Numbered from the stretch's first letter, positions 50,387 through 59,715 are shown. The stretch is 64,000 nucleotides of DNA from Myxococcales bacterium (GCA_016712525.1 JADJQX010000001.1:372001-436000); one strand, 5' to 3'. Numbers and translations: made by a program. Notes: generated by a model not told the origin, from the letters alone.

Positions 50387-51964
50387 CTACGCGCGGCGAC
50401 GTTTGGCAGCGACGAGCGCGACTCCCGCGAGGGCCAGGACCGCGAACGAGCCGCCGTTCGACGAGCCGGACGTGCTGCATCCACCCGACTCGGACGATCC
50501 GTCGGCAGGGAGCGGCTGCCCGTCGGGACCGATCCCCGGCCCTGCGCCGCCGTCGGCATCGCCGCCACCGCCGCCACCGCCGCCGCCACCACCACCACCA
50601 CCACCGCCACCACCACCGCTCGGGGGCGCACCTCCGATGAGCTTGTCGGCGACGTCGTTGATGTACTCCTCGATGGCCGTGTACTCGGAGGGCATCACCT
50701 TCTTGTTGTCGGTGGCGTCGTTCGGGTTGAGGCCCTTGGCCGTCTCCCAGTCGTCGGGCATGCCGTCGTTGTCGGTGTCTTTCGGGGCCGCACCTGCGGT
50801 GAGGCCGGTCATGAGATCGGCCGGAGGCTTGGCGCCGAACGACCCGGTGCGAGCCTTCACCTCGTCGATGGTGCGCAAAGTGACGCTGTCGCGGGGGAAG
50901 GCGCCGGCCTTCTCGAGCACCAGCTTGTAGGCGTCCTGCACGGGCTGGGTCGTCACCTTGTAGGTGAGGTTGGGGAGGTTGTTCTCGGCGCCGACCTTGC
51001 GGTTGCCGTTCTCGATCCCGGAGAGGCCCGAGTACTTCGACGACTCGGCCCACGGGTCGTTGATGACTCCCGAGAAGGACGCGTCGTCGATGTACGTGTC
51101 ACGCACGTAGTACGCGGGGTTCGCCGTCGTGGGCTCCTCGTCGTCGAAGACGAGCGGGAAGAGCTGCGCCGAGGGGCCCTTCTTGAAGTAGTTTCCGACG
51201 ATGTTGAACGCGCCCGTCGCCGGGTTGTGGTGAACGAAGCCCTGGCGCACGTCGTAGATGACGTTGTTGCGGATCTCGGTCGGCCCGGTGGCGACGGCCG
51301 GCGTGCGCGCGAGGTGATGCGCGAAGAGGTTGTGGTGGATGGACATGCGGATGCCATCGGGGCCGTTGATGAAGCCGTAGTTGTGCGCGCCCTCGGAGTG
51401 ACCGCGGTTCGACGACTCCTCGATCGTGCAGTACTGGATGGTGGCGTCTTTCGCCTCGTACATGTCGACCGTCTCGTCGGAGGCCCACGACGCCGTCACG
51501 TGATCGAGGATGAAGCGCGTGTTCAGCGAGAACTGGATGGCGTCGTACTGATCGCCACCCGAGGTGCCGGTGAGGGGGCGCGGCCTCACGCGGATGTGCC
51601 GCACGATGATGTTCGAGACGGCGGCGTCGTACTCGGCCCAGAGGTGACCGTTGATGGTGATTCCGGCGCCGGGGGCGGTCTGCCCCGCGATGGTGACGTT
51701 GCCCGTGGGGATGTCGATGTCGCCGGTGATGACACCCGAGACGGCGAACACGATGATGCGCGGGCCTGCCTGGTTCAGCGCGTCTTGGAGGGACCCGGGC
51801 CCCGTGCGGTTCAGGGTGGTCACCTTGATGACTCGCCCGCCGCGCCCGCCCGTAGCGACCGCGCCGTAGCCCTCGGCCCCGGGGAACGCTGGCACGGCCG
51901 CGCTCGCGAGTGAGCTTGTGAGGAGCCCGAGGGCCAAAGCGGTGGCGAAGAGGCTTTTGCGCAT
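50387..51964 (-). CDS. Secreted pectate lyase-like protein with MYXO-CTERM-like tail
   Basis: A 525-residue exported protein from ATG 51964. After the signal peptide (MRKSLFATALALGLLTSSLA) the beta-helix has FPGAEGYGAVATGGRGGRVI, VRHIRVRP and DAIQFSLNTRFILDHVTASW, as in the PL1 pectate lyase fold. A calcium-type motif DTDNDGMPDDWETAKG follows near 410. A stretch of about 20 glycines links to an end (SGGCSTSG, hydrophobic helix, AAKRRRA) of MYXO-CTERM type. It likely acts on or attaches to polysaccharide at the cell surface. Confidence 0.85.
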   Translation of the reverse strand: MRKSLFATALALGLLTSSLASAAVPAFPGAEGYGAVATGGRGGRVIKVTTLNRTGPGSLQDALNQAGPRIIVFAVSGVITGDIDIPTGNVTIAGQTAPGAGITINGHLWAEYDAAVSNIIVRHIRVRPRPLTGTSGGDQYDAIQFSLNTRFILDHVTASWASDETVDMYEAKDATIQYCTIEESSNRGHSEGAHNYGFINGPDGIRMSIHHNLFAHHLARTPAVATGPTEIRNNVIYDVRQGFVHHNPATGAFNIVGNYFKKGPSAQLFPLVFDDEEPTTANPAYYVRDTYIDDASFSGVINDPWAESSKYSGLSGIENGNRKVGAENNLPNLTYKVTTQPVQDAYKLVLEKAGAFPRDSVTLRTIDEVKARTGSFGAKPPADLMTGLTAGAAPKDTDNDGMPDDWETAKGLNPNDATDNKKVMPSEYTAIEEYINDVADKLIGGAPPSGGGGGGGGGGGGGGGGGGGDADGGAGPGIGPDGQPLPADGSSESGGCSTSGSSNGGSFAVLALAGVALVAAKRRRA

Positions 51965-52069
51965 GTGCGTCAGACTAGCCCATGCGCCCACATCTTCAAT
52001 CGAGGTCGCACGAAGCGCCGAACACCTCGAAATTGCTCGGTTCGGGGGCCGAAAACGCCGCACGGACGT

Positions 52070-53140
52070 TCACCCCTCGACGAAGCCCTTCCACGAACGC
52101 ATGTAGGTTGCAAACTTCGGGGAGAGCCCGTTCGCGACGAGCTCGTCCTCGGTGTGCGGCGGGCGGCGCGGCTCCCACGCGGGGTCGTGCACGCGGCGGG
52201 GCCAGTCGGGGTTCGCGAGGGCGATGCGGCCGAGGGCCACCATGTCTGCGCCTTTGGAGAGGAGCGCCTCGGCCTCGGCGCGCGTTGCGATTTGACCGGC
52301 GACGACGAGCCGCACGTCGGCTGGCAGCACCTCCTTGAACACCTCGAGCGCGTGCGCCTCGGGCCGCTTGGTGGTCGGCAGCGCGGACCTCCAGAGAGAC
52401 AGGTGCACGTAGTCGACGCTCGCCGCGAGCGACCGAGCGACCTCTGCGGACTCGTCGAGGTCGAGACCGACCGCGTTTCCGAAGTCCTCCGGGGAGAGGC
52501 GGATCCCCACGACGAAGCCCGGACCGACCGCGGCGCGCACCGCGGCCACGACCTCGCGAGCGAGCCGCGCGCGGTTCTCGAGAGATCCGCCGTAGGCGTC
52601 GCCGCGTTGGTTCTGGGTGCGGCTCAGGAATTGGGTGAGCAGGTAGCCGTGCGCGCCGTGGATCTCCACACCATGGCACCCCGCGCGCTTCGCCCTCGCG
52701 GCCGCCGCAGCGAAGGCATCGACGATGCGCGCGATGTCCTCGAGGGTGGCCTCGCGGCACCCGTCGACGGCAGATGGACCGAGTCGCTCGAGCCCGCTCG
52801 CCGCCTCGTTCGCGCGCAGACCGCCGTGGAAGATCTGGACGATCGTCTTGGCGCCGCGAGCCTCGAGGCCGCGCGCGACACGGGCGAGGCTCGGCACGTG
52901 GGCGTCGTCGAAGGAGCCGAGCTCCCCGGGCCAGCCCTGCCCGTCCTTCGTGACGTGCGACGCACAGGTCATGATCGACCCGAAGCCGCCGTCGGCGCGG
53001 CGCAAGAGGAAGTGGAGCTCGTCGTCTCCGAGGGTGCCGTCGTCGTGGCTCTGCTGGTTCGTCATCGGCGCGAGGGCGATGCGATTCGGGACCTCGAGGC
53101 CCGAGCGGAAGGTGAGCGGCGCGAAGAGCGGAGAGGACAT
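52070..53140 (-). CDS. NADH:flavin oxidoreductase (Old Yellow Enzyme family)
   Basis: A 356-residue FMN enzyme from ATG 53140 (MSSPLFAPLTFRSGLEVPN). Motifs: IALAPMTN, VQIFHGG near residue 105, GVEIHGAHGYLLTQFLS (His-Gly-Ala-His pocket), RGDAYGGSLENRARL, and VALGRIALANPDW at the phosphate-binding end. This is a standard OYE TIM barrel. It reduces activated alkenes with NAD(P)H; the natural substrate is unknown. Confidence 0.95.
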   Translation of the reverse strand: MSSPLFAPLTFRSGLEVPNRIALAPMTNQQSHDDGTLGDDELHFLLRRADGGFGSIMTCASHVTKDGQGWPGELGSFDDAHVPSLARVARGLEARGAKTIVQIFHGGLRANEAASGLERLGPSAVDGCREATLEDIARIVDAFAAAAARAKRAGCHGVEIHGAHGYLLTQFLSRTQNQRGDAYGGSLENRARLAREVVAAVRAAVGPGFVVGIRLSPEDFGNAVGLDLDESAEVARSLAASVDYVHLSLWRSALPTTKRPEAHALEVFKEVLPADVRLVVAGQIATRAEAEALLSKGADMVALGRIALANPDWPRRVHDPAWEPRRPPHTEDELVANGLSPKFATYMRSWKGFVEG

Positions 53141-53320
53141 GGTCCTCCCATAGCCGACAGAGCGGTCCGTGCGCACCCCTCTTGGCGCTGCCTGAAGCCC
53201 CGGCAAGGAGAAGCAAAAACCATATACAATCAAAGACTTGAGAGCACGCAGCATGGCAAACCGGGGCGGCGACGCAGGCTTTTACGGGCGTCGACCAGGC
53301 CACGTGCTACGCGGGAGTGC

Positions 53321-54733
53321 ATGCGCGTTCGCCGTGGGGCTTGGCTGCTCTCCACCATCGTCGTGACGGGGCTCGGGTGCGAGCACGTGGACGACGCTCG
53401 TGAGGAACGAGACGCGTCACCGACGGCGGTCCCCACGCCCGTGACCGCTCCGGCTCCTGTCGACGCGAGCGCGGACACGGGCGAAGCCGGGGTGACGGCG
53501 CCCTCTCGGCTCGCACGGCTCGAGGCGCTCGTCGCGGCGCTCCGGGCCGAGCCCGATGCCGCGAAGCGCGACACGCTCGTCGACGGGTTCATCACCACCA
53601 CGGAGGGCGACGGAGGCTTTCCGATCCTCGAGGCGGGCAAGCTGGCGATCGTCCACGTGGATCGCGAGCGGCGGGGCGGGACGTTCGCGGTCGCCGGCGA
53701 TCACAACGGCTGGAGCGTCACCGCGTCTCCGCTCGAGCGCGTCGTTTCGGGGTCGGACCTCTACGTGCGCGTCGAGCCGTTTTCCCCGGCGGGGGTGCGT
53801 TCGCGCTACAAAATCGTGCGCGGCGGCGCGGAGTACTTCGCCGACCCGCTCGCCCGTCGTTTTGCGTTCGACACGTTCGGAGAGCACTCGCTCGCCGTCG
53901 CGGGCAGCGCGGAGAGCCATCGACAGCGCCTCCGCGACGTCCGAGATCGGACAGGGCGCCTCCCCATGCGCACCGTGGAGATCCATGTCCCCGCCGTGTA
54001 CGAGGCCACTCCGGGAGAGGGGCTCCCCGTCCTCGTCATGCAAGACGGGCAGAACCTCTTCGCGAGCAAAGGCGCGGGGAGCTGGAACGTCGACGTAGCC
54101 GTCGACTCGGCGATCACGCGCGCCGAAGTGCGACCGTTCCTCGTGGTCGCCGTGCCCCACGGCCCCGACCGATTTGCAGAGTACACGCACACGACGGACT
54201 CCCTCCCAGGGATCGGCGCGGTCGGAGGGCTCGCGGACGCCTACGCGGCCTATGTCGTGGACGACGTGCTCCCGGCGGTACGACGGCAGCTGCGGACTCG
54301 TGAAGGCGCGGCGAGCACGGCGATCGGGGGCTCCTCGCTCGGGGGGCTCGTGAGCCTCTACGTCGCGCGCGCGAGGCCCGACGTCTTCGGTGCGGCGCTC
54401 TCGTTCTCGGGCACCATGAGCTGGGGGACGCTCGGCCGCACGAACCCCACGATCGAGGCGCTCTACCGGGCGCGCGCTCCGCGAGGCCTCGCGATCTACC
54501 TCGACAGCGGAGGGAGCGACGGAGGTGGCTGCGCGACCCTCACGCCCCTCGTCTCGGAGGAGCGCTTCGATCAGTACTGCGAGTCACGAGCGATGCGCGA
54601 CGCGCTCGTCACGCTGGGATGGACGCCCGGGAGCGACCTCCACTACGCCTGGGAGCGCGACGCTCTCCACGACGAGGCCGCGTGGGCGAGGCGCTTTCCG
54701 TCCGCGATTCGAGCCGTTTTTCCGCGCCGCTGA
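53321..54733 (+). CDS. Lipoprotein esterase (enterochelin-esterase-like)
   Basis: A 470-residue lipoprotein from ATG 53321, lipobox TGLGC. Residues ~95-205 resemble an early-set beta domain (FAVAGDHNGWSVTASPLERV), as in Fes/IroD-type esterases. The alpha/beta hydrolase follows, with PVLVMQDGQNLF, the nucleophile elbow GGSSLGGLVSLY (~343), IYLDSGGSD and a C-terminal His near HDEAAW. It probably hydrolyses an ester outside the inner membrane. Confidence 0.85.
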   Translation: MRVRRGAWLLSTIVVTGLGCEHVDDAREERDASPTAVPTPVTAPAPVDASADTGEAGVTAPSRLARLEALVAALRAEPDAAKRDTLVDGFITTTEGDGGFPILEAGKLAIVHVDRERRGGTFAVAGDHNGWSVTASPLERVVSGSDLYVRVEPFSPAGVRSRYKIVRGGAEYFADPLARRFAFDTFGEHSLAVAGSAESHRQRLRDVRDRTGRLPMRTVEIHVPAVYEATPGEGLPVLVMQDGQNLFASKGAGSWNVDVAVDSAITRAEVRPFLVVAVPHGPDRFAEYTHTTDSLPGIGAVGGLADAYAAYVVDDVLPAVRRQLRTREGAASTAIGGSSLGGLVSLYVARARPDVFGAALSFSGTMSWGTLGRTNPTIEALYRARAPRGLAIYLDSGGSDGGGCATLTPLVSEERFDQYCESRAMRDALVTLGWTPGSDLHYAWERDALHDEAAWARRFPSAIRAVFPRR

Positions 54734-54737
54734 CGAC

Positions 54738-54769
54738 GAAGCCCTCCCTGCCGGAGCAGAGAGGGCTTC
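54738..54769. terminator. Bidirectional terminator between convergent genes
   Basis: GAAGCCCTC and GAGGGCTTC form a perfect 9-bp stem with a 14-base loop, five bases after the esterase stop and 22 before the DUF1501 stop, followed by TTGTGT on the plus strand. Confidence 0.7.
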
Positions 54770-54791
54770 TTGTGTCGAGGTTCGCCTCGGC

Positions 54792-55985
54792 TCAGACCTT
54801 GAGGCCGGGGTGGGCGTTGGCGCCGAAGGGGTTGCCCGGGGCGTTGACGAGCGACGAGAGGAGCGACCAGAAGCCGCGGCCGCTCGGGATGTTCGGGTCG
54901 AAGCCGACGTTCGCGGTGACCTGCTGGAAGCCGCCGACCTTCACGTTGGCGCCGATGACCGTCGCCGCGCAGCCCGTCGCGTGGTCGCTGCCGGGCAGGC
55001 TTCGCGAGAAGTCGCCCATGATGACCACGTTCACGTTGCGGTCGACCGGCTCGGGGTTGTTCACCCACATGCGGTTGAAGAACGTGATGAGCGGCGGAAT
55101 GATGCGTGTATTCATCATGTTACGCACGTTCGAGCCGTCGCGGTCGCCGTGCGTGTCCCACCCGCCGTCGATCGCGAACACCACGTTCGTCCCCGACCGG
55201 ATCATGAGCTCCGCCGCCGCGATCTTCGAGTTGAAGTTGTTGACCGCGGTGCCGTTGGTGATGCCGTACCCCGGCAAGATCGACGCGTAGTCGTACGCCG
55301 CCGCGCTCTTCGCGAGCGTCGCGCGCACCGTGTCGTAGCCGTCCTTCAGGTGCGTGAGGCCCTTCGGGCTCGAGGCCAATCGACCCGCGCTCATGTTCTG
55401 CGACTGCTCGATCGCCTTGCCCGAGATCGCGCGGTCCGGGAGCGTGTCGTTGCCCTTCAGGGCGTCGATCGTCGAGCGCACGTCGCCGATGTTCTGCACC
55501 GACACGCCGTTCATCGTGCCCGCGAGGCCGTTGACGTTGCCGCCGCCGACCGTCGCCATCTTGATGCTCGCGTCGCCGCCCATCGCCGCCGCGAGCTGCA
55601 CCGCGAAGCCCACCGCGCCCTCGGTCATCCCGTTGCGCTGCGCGCCGCCGTGATCGCTCGAGCGGTGGTTGATCTGCACCGTGCTGATTTTGTTGAACGC
55701 CGCCGCCGGGAGCCGGTTGAACGACGCGTCGACGAGCGGGCCGCCAGGGACCTGCGCCGTGTTGCCGGCCGTGACGCCGAACGTCTGGTTGAGGAACGAG
55801 CGGGCGCTCGGGAAGAGCGCGTTGTACCCGCCGCCGAGGTACACGACGAGGACCGCGCCTTTGCCGGTCGGCGTGTTCGCGGCCCGAGCTTCACCGAGCA
55901 GGCCCGGCGCCATACGCGCGCCCATCGCGGCGCCTGCGCCGACACCCACCGCCTTGAGGAACGAACGACGATTGAATTTGCTCAT
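54792..55985 (-). CDS. DUF1501 family protein, Tat-exported
   Basis: A 397-residue protein with a twin-arginine signal (NRRSFLKAVGVGAGAAMGAR). The body has VVYLGGGYNALFPSARSF, GGWDTHGDRDGSNVRNMMN and VVIMGDFSRSLPGSDHATGC, as in DUF1501 proteins, which relate to sulfatase/alkaline phosphatase folds. It is usually paired with cytochrome-like or DUF1800 partners. Here it is the last gene of a three-gene operon after a lipoprotein and a CxxCH protein. Function unknown. Confidence 0.92.
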   Translation of the reverse strand: MSKFNRRSFLKAVGVGAGAAMGARMAPGLLGEARAANTPTGKGAVLVVYLGGGYNALFPSARSFLNQTFGVTAGNTAQVPGGPLVDASFNRLPAAAFNKISTVQINHRSSDHGGAQRNGMTEGAVGFAVQLAAAMGGDASIKMATVGGGNVNGLAGTMNGVSVQNIGDVRSTIDALKGNDTLPDRAISGKAIEQSQNMSAGRLASSPKGLTHLKDGYDTVRATLAKSAAAYDYASILPGYGITNGTAVNNFNSKIAAAELMIRSGTNVVFAIDGGWDTHGDRDGSNVRNMMNTRIIPPLITFFNRMWVNNPEPVDRNVNVVIMGDFSRSLPGSDHATGCAATVIGANVKVGGFQQVTANVGFDPNIPSGRGFWSLLSSLVNAPGNPFGANAHPGLKV

Positions 55986-56001
55986 GGTCTCGCTCCAGCT
56001 T

Positions 56002-56712
56002 TCAGTAGGTCAAAAACCCAGCAGAGGTGAGGACGCTCGCGCAAGCATACGCCCAGCGCCGAACCGGCGTCGTCTGACGTGCGCCCGTCGCCGGGTTCTC
56101 CGTCACCGAGTCGGTCACTGCCACCTTCACGCACGCGTCGATCTCCGCCGGGGTCGGCGTGCGGCTCCAGTACTTGCGCTCCCAGTTCGTGCACTCCGTG
56201 CGCGCCGTCGCGTCGCTCGGGGCCGTCGCGTAGGTGCCGCCCGTGTTGTTCGCCTCGCAGAGGCGGAACGCCACTTGATAGGCCTCGAACAGGTTCACCG
56301 CCGTGGCCTTGGGCTCCGCGTAGAAGCGCGCGGGCGCCTCGCCGAACGTCGCCGCGGACGACTGAAGGTTCGGCGCGGTCGTGAGCCCCATCACCCGACG
56401 AAACTCGCCCGACAGCGACGAGAACGGCTTGAACCGGTCGCGGTCGACACCCGCCACGGCCTCGGCGCGCGTGCCGTGCAGCGCAATGCCGCCGAGCCCC
56501 ACGTAACCCGTCTGCGTCTCGGCGCAGGTCTTCTCGGGCGAGTTGGGGTTGTTCGGGTTATTGGGGTTGTTCGGGTTATTGGGGTTGTTCGGGTTATTGG
56601 GGTTGTTCGGGTCGTTCGGGTCGAGCCCGCCCGTGAGCTCGTCGGAGCCGCCCGAACAGGCCGCGAGGGCCACGAACACCGGAATTGCGAAAAGGAACGT
56701 CGATGCTTTCAT
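56002..56712 (-). CDS. Lipoprotein with (PNN)n repeat stalk
   Basis: A 236-residue lipoprotein from ATG 56712 (MKASTFLFAIPVFVALAACS). A stalk of Asn-Pro repeats (PNNPNNPNN..., ~35-60) is encoded by 18-bp DNA repeats at 56543-56613. The C-terminal domain (~65-236) has six cysteines and WERKYWSRTPTPAEID. It lies between the CxxCH protein gene and the DUF1501 gene, with short gaps of ~15 bases, so it belongs to the same operon. Function unknown. Confidence 0.75.
   Translation of the reverse strand: MKASTFLFAIPVFVALAACSGGSDELTGGLDPNDPNNPNNPNNPNNPNNPNNPNNPNSPEKTCAETQTGYVGLGGIALHGTRAEAVAGVDRDRFKPFSSLSGEFRRVMGLTTAPNLQSSAATFGEAPARFYAEPKATAVNLFEAYQVAFRLCEANNTGGTYATAPSDATARTECTNWERKYWSRTPTPAEIDACVKVAVTDSVTENPATGARQTTPVRRWAYACASVLTSAGFLTY
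56543..56613. repeat. 18-bp tandem repeat inside lipoprotein gene
   Basis: About four copies of an 18-base unit (TTGTTCGGGTTATTGGGG), each encoding Pro-Asn-Asn-Pro-Asn-Asn on the minus strand. Copy-number change keeps the frame. Confidence 0.85.
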
Positions 56713-56726
56713 GATGCCCTCCGTTC

Positions 56727-57707
56727 TCACTGGCAAAATCCGGGATCCTTCGCGACGCTGGCGAGCGCCGCTTGGATCGTGCCCTTGGACTTGAACTCGG
56801 TGACGCACGCGTCGAACACCTTCGACTCGCACACGTTCTCGGCGCGCCCGTAGAGGAACTTGAACGCGAGACGGCACGCGTTGAAGCTGAAGTTCGGCGA
56901 GTCGACGAGGGCCTGCACGAGCTCCTTGTCGTCGTTCACCATCTTGTCGGCCACCATCTGCGGCGCCTCGGTGGGCGGCGTGAAGGTCACCATGCCGTTC
57001 TGACGGCGGACCTTCGTGAGCACCTTCGCCGCGCGATCGAGCGCGAACCAGGGCGCCGCCGCGTTCTTGTCGGCAGGGCCGTGACAGCCCGTGCAGCCCG
57101 GGTTCGACGTACGCGCCGCCGTGCTGATGTCCGCGCCCGGCACGTTCGTCGACGCCACCAGGTTGAGGCCCACCGTGTTCCACATGATGCGGTACGCGGT
57201 CACGAGCTTGTAGCCCTCGAGCTCGTTGCCCGCGTAGCGGAGCTGCCACGGCTGGCTGCGGAAGTACCCGAGCCCGTTCGGGTCGGCCGTGACCTGCACG
57301 TTGTTGCCCTGAGCGTCGCCCGCCACGCGGTACTGCCCGAGGAACATGTCTTTGTACGGGAGCTTCTGCTCGAGCACGTACTTCATCATGTGGTACGACG
57401 AGTCCTCCGCGGAGGTCGCGCCGGGCGTCTCGTTGAAGTCGCCGTTGATGAAGCGGGAGAACCGCTCGATGAACGCCGCGTCCGTGAGGAGCGTGTCGAT
57501 CGACCCCTGCGGGTTCGCGAGCACAGCCGCGCTCGCCTCTTTGCCCGTGAAGGCGATCGAGACGCGCGTCGCGCAGCGCTCGTTCTTGGCGGTCGGGTCG
57601 GTGTCTTCGGCGGAGGCGCTCTTGCCGCTGCCCGCCATCACCGCTCCGACGATCATGGCCGGGACGAGAAGAAGGGTCGCTCGCCGACCGAGGTGTGCCA
57701 CGCTCAT
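56727..57707 (-). CDS. Exported protein with CxGCH heme-type motif
   Basis: A 326-residue exported protein from ATG 57707, preceded by a good AGGAGG site. The signal is RRATLLLVPAMIVGAVMAGS. The body has FSRFINGDFNETPG, YHMMKYVLEQKLPYKDMFLG and NPGCTGCHGPADKNAAAPWF, a single CxxCH, in the style of planctomycete/myxobacterial cytochrome-like proteins paired with DUF1501. Further cysteines lie near the C-terminus. First gene of the operon. Confidence 0.8.
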   Translation of the reverse strand: MSVAHLGRRATLLLVPAMIVGAVMAGSGKSASAEDTDPTAKNERCATRVSIAFTGKEASAAVLANPQGSIDTLLTDAAFIERFSRFINGDFNETPGATSAEDSSYHMMKYVLEQKLPYKDMFLGQYRVAGDAQGNNVQVTADPNGLGYFRSQPWQLRYAGNELEGYKLVTAYRIMWNTVGLNLVASTNVPGADISTAARTSNPGCTGCHGPADKNAAAPWFALDRAAKVLTKVRRQNGMVTFTPPTEAPQMVADKMVNDDKELVQALVDSPNFSFNACRLAFKFLYGRAENVCESKVFDACVTEFKSKGTIQAALASVAKDPGFCQ

Positions 57708-57939
57708 GGGTCCTCCTGGGGGGCGCCTCGTCCAACCGTGGATTCGCGCCGCACTGACCATTAAGCACCGGCCGTGCCAAGGTCGGGCGCACCTCATTTC
57801 GCGCAATTGCAGCACGATAGAAGCCTTCACCTGGATGGTCGGTGATCCATGACGGGAAAGGGGCCCAGCCGGGGGCCAGCCCCCGCTCCTGGTTCGACCC
57901 CTAAATGCGCAGAAACACCTACATTGTCGACATCGCGGG

Positions 57940-58824
57940 CTATCGTGCACCCGTGAGGGCTCGCTCGAGCCCCGCCGCGCCCACGAGCCCCGCATCGTCG
58001 CCTAGCGAGGCCTTGGCGAGGCGCACGGTCATGCCGGGCGGGCCTTCGGCGTCGAGCTGCGCGCGAATCGCGGGGTGGAGAAGGTCGTCGTTCAACCCGA
58101 GGCCTCCGCCGATGACCACGAGCTCGGGGGTGTAGGCGTAGGCGACGTTGCGGATCCCGATCGCGAGGGCGTCGCGCGCTTCGGCGAGGGCGGCGAGCGC
58201 GCCTTCGTGACCCGAGCGGGCGAGCTCGACCACGTCTCTCGCAGAGCCCGTGAGCCCGTGACGCCCTGCGATCCTTGCGAGCGCGGTGCCCGACGCGAGC
58301 TGCTCGAGGGTGGACGGCTCGCCACGAGCGTGCGCCGCCCTGTCGATGACCATGTGCCCGATCTCGGCGAGCGAGCGGCGCCCGACGAGGAGCTTCCCGC
58401 CGAGCACGATGCCCCCGCCGACCCCCGTCGACACGGTCACGAAGGCCACGTCGTCGACCCCGCGCCCCGCCCCGAAGAACGCCTCCCCGACCGCCGCGAG
58501 ATCCGCGTCGTTGACGAAGCGGACCGGCAGCCCGACAGCCGCGGCGAGCCTCGCCTCCGTGAGGTGCGGCTTCCACGAGGGCGGCAAATTGGGTGCATGA
58601 TCCAGGCAACCCTCGCGATGATCGACCCGGCCCGGGACGCCCACGATCGCCCGTTCGGGCCTCGGCTCGCGGGCCGCGAGGTCTCGCATCAGCCCGATCA
58701 ACGCGGACGGCTCGCTGTCTCCCTGGGGCGTGTCACGCACGTCGCGGTACAGGATGGCGCCATCGTCCCCGAGGATCGCGCCACGCATACGGGTTCCACC
58801 GAGGTCTACGGAGAGGACGGTCAT
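57940..58824 (-). CDS. ROK family sugar kinase
   Basis: A 294-residue protein from ATG 58824. ROK features: VDLGGTRMRGAILG (phosphate 1), VGVPGRVD, FVNDADLAAVGEAFFG, STGVGGGIVLGGKLLVG and EIGHMVID. The zinc-binding C-x-C-G-x-x-G-C segment that normally follows is absent: the stretch reads AAHARGEPSTLEQLASG. Phosphorylation of a hexose such as glucose is the best guess. Monocistronic. Confidence 0.9.
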   Translation of the reverse strand: MTVLSVDLGGTRMRGAILGDDGAILYRDVRDTPQGDSEPSALIGLMRDLAAREPRPERAIVGVPGRVDHREGCLDHAPNLPPSWKPHLTEARLAAAVGLPVRFVNDADLAAVGEAFFGAGRGVDDVAFVTVSTGVGGGIVLGGKLLVGRRSLAEIGHMVIDRAAHARGEPSTLEQLASGTALARIAGRHGLTGSARDVVELARSGHEGALAALAEARDALAIGIRNVAYAYTPELVVIGGGLGLNDDLLHPAIRAQLDAEGPPGMTVRLAKASLGDDAGLVGAAGLERALTGAR

Positions 58825-58962
58825 GCGCGCATCGTAGTGCGAGGCCCTGCGGGCGAACCACGGTTTTCCGAGGGCGCTTCGTCGCGCTCCCACGTAGGCT
58901 TGGGGCATACTCTCACGCCCCGACCACGTCGCCGAGCGCCGCTCGCCCCCCATCGGTATCGC

Positions 58963-59706
58963 ATGAAAGACGCAGCACTCGAGGAGCTCTGGGCCACGAC
59001 GCCACCGTCGACGGAGACGTTCTCTCGTTCGAGGATCACGCACCTGCCAGCGCAGGCTCGCGCCTATCTCTCGCACACGCTCGCCGAGGGGGCGCTGCTC
59101 GCCCGGGCCGTGCGCATCTCCATGCACGGGCGCATCAAGCTCGGTGAGGCGTGGAGCCCCTTCCACGCGACGCAGGTCATCTCGTGGGCGCGTGGCTTCG
59201 TGTGGCACGCCCACACCCTCGTCAAAGGGCTGCCCGTCTCGGGATCCGACGTCGAAATCGACGGTCGCGGCGCGATGAAGTGGCGCATCCTCGGCATCGT
59301 GCCGGTGATGGAAGCGAGCGGCCCCGAGATCACGCGGAGCGCCATCGGGAGGCTCCACGCCGAGGCGATGTGGCTCCCTGGCGCGCTCCTCACCGAGGAG
59401 GTCGAGTGGAGCGACGGACGCCACGGCCCCGCCTTCACCGTGCGAGCGCACGGGGAAGAGTCCCACGTGGAGCTCCGAACCGACGCCGACGGCGCCGTCG
59501 GCGCGCTGAGCCTTCTCAGGTGGGGAGACGTCGGTCACCCGGGGACGTTCGGGTACGAGCCCTTCGGCGGATACGCCAGCGAGGAGAAGACGTTCTCGGG
59601 CGTCACGATCCCGACCGAGTACAGGATCGGTTGGCACTTCGGCACCGACCGCTTCGACGAGGGCGAGTTCTTTCGGTGCACGCTCGACTCGGTCGAGTAC
59701 CGCTGA
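58963..59706 (+). CDS. DUF6544-like hypothetical protein
   Basis: A 247-residue protein from ATG 58963 (MKDAALEELW). Conserved-looking blocks are ARAYLSHTLAEGALLARAVR, MHGRIKLGEAWSPFHATQVI, RLHAEAMWLPGALL and FGGYASEEKTFSGVTIPTEY, as in a family annotated DUF6544/DUF6920 (MWLP segment). No enzyme activity known. It is divergent from the ROK gene. Confidence 0.7.
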   Translation: MKDAALEELWATTPPSTETFSRSRITHLPAQARAYLSHTLAEGALLARAVRISMHGRIKLGEAWSPFHATQVISWARGFVWHAHTLVKGLPVSGSDVEIDGRGAMKWRILGIVPVMEASGPEITRSAIGRLHAEAMWLPGALLTEEVEWSDGRHGPAFTVRAHGEESHVELRTDADGAVGALSLLRWGDVGHPGTFGYEPFGGYASEEKTFSGVTIPTEYRIGWHFGTDRFDEGEFFRCTLDSVEYR

Positions 59707-59715
59707 CCCTCGAGC

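Noticed and set aside
57860..57915. tRNA-like GGTTCGACCCC segment
   Set aside because: No acceptor or anticodon stems can be drawn around it; it is a GC-rich intergenic hairpin region.
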